DNA of 64,000 bases from Pictodentalium vernedei (taxonomy: Eukaryota; Mollusca; Scaphopoda; Dentaliida; Dentaliidae): assembly GCA_031216915.1 (NCBI GenBank), contig CM062289.1, forward strand, positions 21,988,520-22,052,519, written 5' to 3'. A program made the position numbers and the translations under genes. Shown here one piece after another: positions 57,175-64,000 of the stretch (its first letter is position 1; the number at the start of each line of letters is the position of its first letter). The notes below the pieces were generated by a model, which worked only from the letters and a program-made list of their open reading frames with translations, was not told the origin of the DNA and did no database searches.

Positions 57175-57365
57175 ACCCAACGAATCTCCCGCATCCGCCC
57201 ACATAATATGCAAATTTAGCAGCTGAAAAAATATTATTTTTTGAAAACTTTCAACAAAACCATATCATGTGACCCATCGCTGGAACGAGCTCATCGAGCT
57301 CGTTCCAATGAGGGGGTCACATGATATGGTTTTGTTGACATTTTTTGAACAAATTTAAAAAATGA
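57175..57365. mobile_element. TTAA MITE, subfamily B, right-truncated
   Basis: TTAACCCTTTACCCAACGAATC left end and intact palindrome (GGAACGAGCTCATCGAGC). Homology to the consensus stops at AAAAAATGAT near 57365, where unrelated sequence begins. Confidence 0.75.
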
Positions 57366-57650
57366 TCAATCCCCAGTCGGGGAATGTTCTTGAGGTGTCC
57401 GAATTCTCTTTGTCAGCATCAATTGTGGGGTTGATGCTGTCACAGCGTACCGTCCTATCGGGTGGGAACGTAAAATAGCTGAACTCTGTGCGAAGAGAGA
57501 CACACTCCGTGCAGGCTAAAGATCCCTTTGTAGTATTCAAGAAGAGCGAAGTTGCCGCTATGAAGGTCATCCCACACACCTGCGCCATTGGGCCAAGGAG
57601 AGGCATTAATTTTAGTTGCATAACATGTTCACCAATCCTTGTAAAACAAA
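57366..57650 (-). CDS. Weak candidate coding segment, unrecognised, abutting a MITE
   Basis: A minus-strand frame of about 95 codons reads RIGEHVMQLKLMPLLGPMA, then TECVSLRTEFSYFTFPPD and DADKENSDTSRTFPDWG, with balanced composition and CG content above its surroundings. It begins after a weak acceptor-like TTTACAAG. It ends exactly where the truncated MITE stops, so it may be a captured or inserted fragment. I do not recognise the family. Confidence 0.2.
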
Positions 57651-58372
57651 TAAGATTAAATAAAAAAAACAAAACAATACACCTTGTAAACCCCCAATCC
57701 TGACAACAGTTTCAGTGGTGTTTGTTATCAATGTTGAGGGCTTTAATTAATGATTTAATTTTTGATAAGGTGCACATTTATTTTACTAATGCTGTCATCT
57801 GGCAAACATAATATTTGATAAACTGGAATCATGGCAGAATAAAACAAAATGAACCAAACATCAACCCAAACACTACAGCTTTATTCTTTACGGAAGCCAT
57901 CGCCAAAATGCATGAAAGTTTATGTCATAATCAAAAAAAATGCTAGATTTCTTTCCCGACCCCTGCCTTGAATTTTTTTTGTTGTTGTACCTTTATGACC
58001 CCAAATTGAAGCTCAAAAAGTTTACCGCGAGGAGTAACACAGAACACAGTTGGCAGATGAATTCGGTTCTGTTGCGGTTATTAATGTTCAAATAATTTCA
58101 TAATTTATTTTCTTATTTTTAACAAATAAACAGTTGAGACTTTCATATCTATAATCCATAAAACACTGAATTACTTTTGTGGAATACAATTTTTTTTTAT
58201 TGTTTACAAATAAAGAACCACTTGGTTATTTTCTTTGAAGTGCAATGTCAACAATATCCCACAATTCTCATTCGTGACCTTACATCATAAATATTAATTA
58301 CTTGGGGTCAGAAGGATGTGATCTCATACAAACTCAGTAAATTAGTTTTGAATATTCATTTGTGTACTTTTT
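57651..58372. other. Non-coding interval
   Basis: AT-rich intron. Nothing recognised. Confidence 0.35.
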
Positions 58373-60259
58373 ATACCCCAGCAAACAGTTGTGGGGGGCG
58401 AGGGGGTGGGGTGGCTATACTGGAATCACCTTATCAGTCCGTTTATCCGTCTGTTCGTCCGTCCATCCATGGACATAATTTTGTCTGTAGTTTTTCTTGG
58501 ACGTTCACAAACCAATCTGCTCAAAACATGGTTTGAATGTTCACTATCATGGGAATCTGTGCACCTGCGATTATATTTCCGGACAGTTTATTTTTTCCAG
58601 AATTATGCCCCTTTTCAACTGAAAATAGCAAGCCTGGAATTTTGTCCAGAGATTTTCTCAAATCTTTATGGGTCAATTCCTTTGAAACTTGGTGTGGGTG
58701 TTTACTACCATGGGAACATGTGCACCTGCAATTGTAGGTTTGATCAGACTTTTCTTGCCAGAGTTATGCCCCTTTTCATCTTATCCGGAGATTTTCTGAG
58801 ATATTTATGGGTCGATTCGTTTGTAAGGCTTCCACGTTTAGACAAAATTGTAAACGTTTAAACGACTGTCTGTAAACGAAACGGAAACGTTTACACGTAC
58901 TAACAGTAACAATGCAAGTAGTCAATATTTGATAGAAGTGTGTAATAATACACAGTAAGTTCATCATATCTTTGCGTACAGGGCATACAATTTATGCTAT
59001 TGAGACAGCCGATTTACAGTTCGTCCAAAAACAACGTAGACGAATGATCACAGCATGCAGATGCCGAAGGCAAAGTCGCTCTGTCTATGGGTGGAGGGGG
59101 GGGAGGGGTCTGGGGGATTCTCCCCCAGGTAAATTTTGAAATTTATCGGGGTCTCTGAGCTCATTCTGGTGGGTTCGGGGTGAAATTCCTTGTGTTTTTT
59201 CAAACAGTAATTGTTGGAGTGAGTTGTCATGGCACACAATAGTGACAATACCGGACTTGAGAGTGGAATGCAATGTCGCAAAAATAAACAAAGTCTACAA
59301 ACCATGCAGGGGAATCCAAATTTTCAAACACGCAAGTGCCAGTCTGTCTGTCAAACTCCATAAATCGATCCTAAGATCATTCCATGTGTGAATAATAAAT
59401 TAATAATCCATGTCAAGTGAACGAAATCATCGAGAACAATTGTGTATCACTTTGGGAATATACATGTAAATCTGAATAAACTAAAACATCCCACACATGT
59501 TTCGAAGGAAACACCAAAGACAAGCACGTGCCATGCGGCTCACGTGACTGTGTCACATATGATATCACATGATTTGAAGATGATTTCGTTCGGTTACTGT
59601 GGCGGCGGCGCTAGTCGGAACCAGTACACAGTTTTTTTGAAGCATTACCAAAATATTGCATTGCAAAGTTGGAAATTTTTTTTCCGTGTACACGTTTACC
59701 AGAACTGTAAACGTTTAATGCCCATAAACGAAACGTTCACGTTTACACGTGTAAATGTGGAAGCCTTATTCGTTTGAAACTTGATATGGATATTTACTAC
59801 CATGGGATCCTGTGCACAGCTATAATAGTTTCAGTCAGACTTTTTTGACAAGAGTTATACCCCCTTTAGTCTTAGACTGCCTAAATTGACTAGAATTTTA
59901 TAGAGGTTTTCTCAGATATTGATGGGTCGATTCCTTTGAAACTTGGTATGGATGTTTACTACCATGGGAACCTGTGCACCTACGATTATAGTTTTGATTG
60001 GATTTTTTTTTTCCAGAGTTATACCTCTTTTCATCTTAGAATGTGCAAATTTTGTCCGGAGATTTTCTCAGATATTTATGGGTCGATTTTTTAAAAAATT
60101 TTGTCCGGAGATTTTCTCAGATGTTTTACTGGTTGATTCCTCTGAAACTTGGTATGGATGTTCACTACCATGGAAACCTGTGCACCTGCGATTATAGGAT
60201 TATAGTTTTAATCACATTTTTTTGCCCCATTTCGTCTTAGAGTAATGGCAGCGGGGTAT
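58373..60259 (+). mobile_element. Tandem-repeat element, family 5, split by a hAT-like element
   Basis: Starts ATACCCCAGCAAACAGTTGT with a GGGG return arm after a T-run. Monomers contain TTTATGGGTCGATTC, CCTTTGAAACTTGGTATGGA, CTACCATGGGAACCTGTGCA and CCAGAGTTATGCCCC. It ends GGCAGCGGGGTAT, the inverse of the start. The 945-bp element at 58824-59768 interrupts a monomer. Confidence 0.6.
58824..59768. mobile_element. Non-autonomous hAT-like transposon with 8-bp target-site duplication
   Basis: Ends TAAGGCTTCCACGTTTA and its inverse (TAAATGTGGAAGCCTTA) are flanked by TTCGTTTG at 58816-58823 and 59769-59776. An 8-bp duplication and termini beginning TAAGG (YARNG) are hAT hallmarks. Both ends carry many GTAAACGTTTAA-like subterminal motifs, probably transposase-binding sites. 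No transposase frame is present. Confidence 0.8.
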
Positions 60260-60736
60260 GGACAGGAACCAGGCTTGTCATGTTGAGGCGGGCGATTGAC
60301 CCGGGCCGCAGTTCAAATTCTGTGGATAGTAAATGCCTGCCTAACCCCGATTTTTACGGCTAATTCAGTCGAAGGCACCTCAAAATCGGTTGTCTCAAAT
60401 GGCAATTTTTGCAGATTATAGGAGGTAACAAAGCACAATTTATGAAGTTTGTAGTGTGTCGTCGACGCAGTCACCCAGAGACAGTATGTAACTTTCCAAA
60501 TACGAGCGAGAGGTTTGCCAATTACAAAGTTGTAATTAGTTATGACATTGTACAGAGTGTGACAATTCTTCTGTCACATGTGTTTATGGGACGTATCATC
60601 CCAAAGTCAGTTCAACCCCTGACGATTCACCTGGGACATATCGTCCCAAAATCACAGCCCACACGATTTGTCCCCCAAATGTGATTGATTCCAAGTTATC
60701 GGCTGCTGGCAGTGAGTACAGTGCACTGGCTTGTAC
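60260..60736. other. Non-coding interval
   Basis: Nothing recognised. Confidence 0.35.
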
Positions 60737-60872
60737 AGTCATCATGTAATGTATAGATACAGGCTTGGTTATTTGGATGCAAGATAACTATAACACTCAC
60801 TGTTAGTGAGTGTCATGGGTAACCTGGTATCTCCAAATATTCAAGCCTGCATCTATACATTATGTGATGACG
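60737..60872. repeat. Foldback with arms of about 65 bp
   Basis: CAGTCATCATGTAATGTATA at the left and TATACATTATGTGATGACG at the right are inverted copies extending inward to ACACTCACT / AGTGAGTGT with a loop of a few bases. There are several mismatches in the arms. Confidence 0.6.
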
Positions 60873-61229
60873 TAAATCAAAATTACATCATAATTACACA
60901 AGCCATGTACCTTAAAATGATATTAGTTGTCTACCCAGCAGGCTGAAACAAAATTTCCCCCGCAAACCATAAATGGGTGATTTGAGGCGAAGCATAATGA
61001 CCCTCCTGCAATTTTCAAAATGACAAGCCTGATGAACATTGGGGCATTTTCATTTCTTTACTGTGCTTTGGGTGAGGTTGTTGGTTAAATAAAACACACC
61101 TATAAACAACATATAATATTTGAATGTGAGTAAATTCAGAGAATAAAATTGTAGTGAAATTACGACATTAAAACAAGACCCAGCAAGCTCACACAATGCA
61201 ATAAATAATGAATTTTATGTTTGATTTTT
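60873..61229. other. Non-coding interval
   Basis: Nothing recognised. Confidence 0.35.
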
Positions 61230-64000
61230 AGCTCAACTTGACAAAGTCAAGCTGAGCTATTGCCATCACTTTTTGTTCGTCGGCGTACGTACGTACGTAC
61301 GTACGTACGTCCACAGTTTCCTTTGGCACACCTCACAGGTCGCATTTATGATCAGATCACTTTGAAACTTGGTATGCTTGTTTGGAGTGACCTCTAGATG
61401 GGAGCTATCGATTTTCTTCAATTTCCGTCAAAAAATGTTGCTGCGGCCAACGTTCTTAGAACTTAGTTTAGTCAAACCACAATATTTCCCTTTGGCACAC
61501 CCTACAGGGCACATTTATGATCGGATTGCTTTGAAACCTGGTATGCTTGTTTAGGGTGACCTCTAGATGGGAGCTATCGATTTTCTTCATTTCTGTCAAA
61601 AAATGTTGCCACGGCCAACGTTCTTAGAACTTAGTTTAGTCAGACCTCAATATTTCCCTTTGGCACACCCTACAGGGCACATTTATGATCGGATTGCTTT
61701 GAAACCTGGTATGCTTGTTTGGGGTGACCTCTAGATGGGAGCTATCGATTTTCTTCAATTTTTGTCAAAAAATGTTGCCGCGGTCAACGTTCTTAGAACT
61801 TAGTTTAGTCAGAAGACCTCAATATTTCTCTTTGGCACACCCTACAGGGCACATTTATGATCGGATTGCTTTGAAACATGGCATGCTTGTTTGGGGTGAC
61901 CTCTAGATGGGAGCTATCGATTTTAAACAATTTCCGTCAAAAAATGTTGCTGCGGCCAACGTTCTTGGAACTTAGTTTAGTCAAACCACAATATTTCCCT
62001 TTGGCACACCCTACAGGGCACATTTATGATTGGATTGCTTTGAAACCTGGTATGCTTGTTTAGGGTGACCTCTAGATGGGAGCTTTCGATTTTCTTCAAT
62101 TTCCGTCAAAAAATGTTGCCACGGCCAACGTTCTTAGCACTTAGTTCAGTCAGAAGATCTCGATATTTCTCTTTGGCACACCCTACAGGGAACATTTATG
62201 ATCAGATTGCTTTGAAACCTGGTATGCTTGTTTGGGGAGACCTCTAGGTGAGAGCTATCGATTTTCTTCCATTTCCATCGAAAAATGTTGCCGCTGCCAA
62301 CGTTCTTAGAACTTAGTTTAGTCAGACCTCAATATTTCTCTTTGGCACACCCTACAGGGAACATTTATGATCGGATTGCTTTGAAACCTGGTATGCTTGT
62401 TTGGGGAGACCTCTAGATGGGAGCTATCGATTTTCTTCCATTTCCATCGAAAAATGTTGCCGCTGCCAACGTTCTTATAACTTAGTTTAGTCAGACCTCA
62501 ATATTTCCCTTTGGCACACCCTACAGGGCACACTTATGATTGGATTGCTTTGAAACTTGGTATGCTTGTTTGGAGTGACCTCTAGATGGGAGCTATCGAT
62601 TTTCTTCAATTTCCGTCAAAAAATGTTGCCGCGGCCAACGTTCTTAGAACTTAGTTTAGTCAAACCACAATATTTCCCTTTGGCACACCCTACAGGGCAC
62701 ATTTATGATCGGATTGCTTTGAAACCTGGTATGCTTGTTTAGGGTGACCTCTAGATGGGAGCTATCGATTTTCTTCATTTCTGTCAAAAAATGTTGCCAC
62801 GGCCAACGTTCTTAGAACTTAGTTTAGTCAGACCTCAATATTTCCCTTTGGCACACCCTACAGGGCACATTTATGATCGGATTGCTTTGAAACCTGGTAT
62901 GCTTGTTTGGGGTGACCTCTAGATGGGAGCTATCGATTTTCTTCAATTTTTGTCAAAAAATGTTGCCGCGGTCAACATTCTTAGAACTTAGTTTAGTCAG
63001 AAGACCTCAATATTTCTCTTTGGCACACCCTACAGGGCACATTATGATCGGATTGCTTTGAAACATGGCATGCTTGTTTGGGGTGACCTCTAGATGGGAG
63101 CTATCGATTTTAAACAATTTCCGTCAAAAAATGTTGCTGCGGCCAGCGTTCTTGGAACTTAGTTTAGTCAAACCACAATATTTCCCTTTGGCACACCCTA
63201 CAGGGCACATTTATGATTGGATTGCTTTGAAACCTGGTATGCTTGTTTAGGGTGACCTCTAGATGGGAGCTTTCGATTTTCTTCAATTTCCGTCAAAAAA
63301 TGTTGCCACGGCCAACGTTCTTAGCACTTAGTTCAGTCAGAAGATCTCGATATTTCTCTTTGGCACACCCTACAGGGAACATTTATGATCAGATTGCTTT
63401 GAAACCTGGTATGCTTGTTTGGGGAGACCTCTAGATGAGAGCTATCGATTTTCTTCCATTTCCATCGAAAAATGTTGCCGCTGCCAACGTTCTTAGAACT
63501 TAGTTTAGTCAGACCTCAATATTTCTCTTTGGCACACCCTACAGGGAACATTTATGATCGGATTGCTTTGAAACCTGGTATGCTTGTTTGGGGAGACCTC
63601 TAGATGGGAGCTATCGATTTTCTTCCATTTCCATCGAAAAATGTTGCCGCTGCCAACGTTCTTAGAACTTAGTTTAGTCAGACCTCAATATTTCCCTTTG
63701 GCACACCCTACAGGGCACACTTATGATTGGATTGCTTTAAAACCTGGCATGCTTGTTTGGGGTGACCTCTAGATGGGAGCTATCGATTTTCTTCAATTTC
63801 AGTAAGAAAATGTTGCTGTGGCCAACGTTCTTAGAACTTAGTTTAGTCAGACCTCAATATTTCTCTTTGGCACACCCTACAGGGCACATTTATGATTGGA
63901 TTGCTTTGAAACCTGGTATGCTTGTTTAACTTGGTGTGCTCATTAGACAAGACCTTTCGATAAGAACTATTGATTAGCATTCATTTCTGTGAAAAAAGTT
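61230..64000 (+). mobile_element. Tandem-repeat element, family 1a, long array running off the window
   Basis: The same 5' hairpin (AGCTCAACTTGACAAAGTC with AAGCTGAGCT) and GTACGT microsatellite as 5662-6844. About sixteen monomers of 169-171 bp follow, marked by GGTGACCTCTAGATGGGAGC and CACACCCTACAGGG. Blocks 61369-62556 and 62557-63743 are near-identical, giving a higher-order period of 1187-1188 bp (seven monomers). The last 80 bp diverge. The 3' hairpin end is outside the window. The repeated 61-63-residue frames are monomer translations, not genes. Confidence 0.75.

Noticed and set aside
61369-63772. Series of similar 61-63-residue frames (FGVTSRWELSIFF type) as a repeated protein family
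   Set aside because: They are translations of 170-bp monomers. Each monomer restarts at the same phrase, frames end at unit boundaries, and there are no promoter or splice signals.

Overview
This is a eukaryotic, intron-rich and repeat-saturated window. It is most likely from a mollusc or a close lophotrochozoan relative. The reasons are long introns with canonical GT/AG splice sites, a DIRS-type tyrosine-recombinase retrotransposon, RNase H-bearing I-superfamily LINEs, tRNA-derived SINEs, and many tandem-repeat elements of the kind called 'pearl' in bivalves. I see no bacterial genes, rRNA genes or CRISPR arrays. An assembly gap of exactly 100 N lies at 13228-13327.

The only host gene I recognise is CDK2, on the + strand. 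Exon 1 (22259-22374) carries the glycine-rich loop and the catalytic Lys. Exon 2 (46357-46434) carries PSTAIRE. Exon 3 (55754-55874) carries the hinge. Their phases join without indels and match animal CDK2 numbering for residues 1-105. The exon with the later activation segment ([10 protein letters not shown], residues 163-196) is also present, but at 10914-11015, upstream of exon 1 and across the N gap. This is the main gene-level anomaly: a misordered contig or a second, partial CDK copy. A CCAAT box and an E2F-type site lie just upstream of exon 1.

Layout: 1-4735 is the 3' part of a decayed DIRS element (gag tail, RT/RNase H/methyltransferase-like, tyrosine recombinase, terminal repeats). 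4.8-13.2 kb holds MITEs and nested tandem-repeat elements around the stray CDK exon. 13.4-15.7 kb is a decayed antisense LINE bracketed by two copies of a palindromic TTAA MITE. 16-21.4 kb is foldbacks, satellite-like repeats and a promoter-like motif cluster. 22-46 kb is CDK2 intron 1, with a candidate antisense exon, SINEs, a Tc1-like relic and two full or near-full LINE copies (32.5-38.4 kb and 40.1-46.2 kb). 46.4-55.8 kb is intron 2, and 55.9-64 kb is intron 3. Both introns are filled with MITEs and tandem-repeat elements, ending in a long array of 170-bp monomers with a 1.19-kb higher-order period.

Two system-level patterns stand out. (1) At least six sequence families of tandem-repeat elements share one architecture: a 5' hairpin after a T-run, about 140-180 bp monomers, subterminal inverted repeats, and a 3' hairpin followed by T. 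Their monomers also share a core resembling GAAACTTGGTATG. This suggests an old superfamily of non-autonomous, probably Helitron/Helentron-type elements. (2) The 3' end of the LINE and the 3' end of the SINE share a tail and a 6-bp stem that is preserved by compensatory changes, which points to a LINE-SINE partnership.
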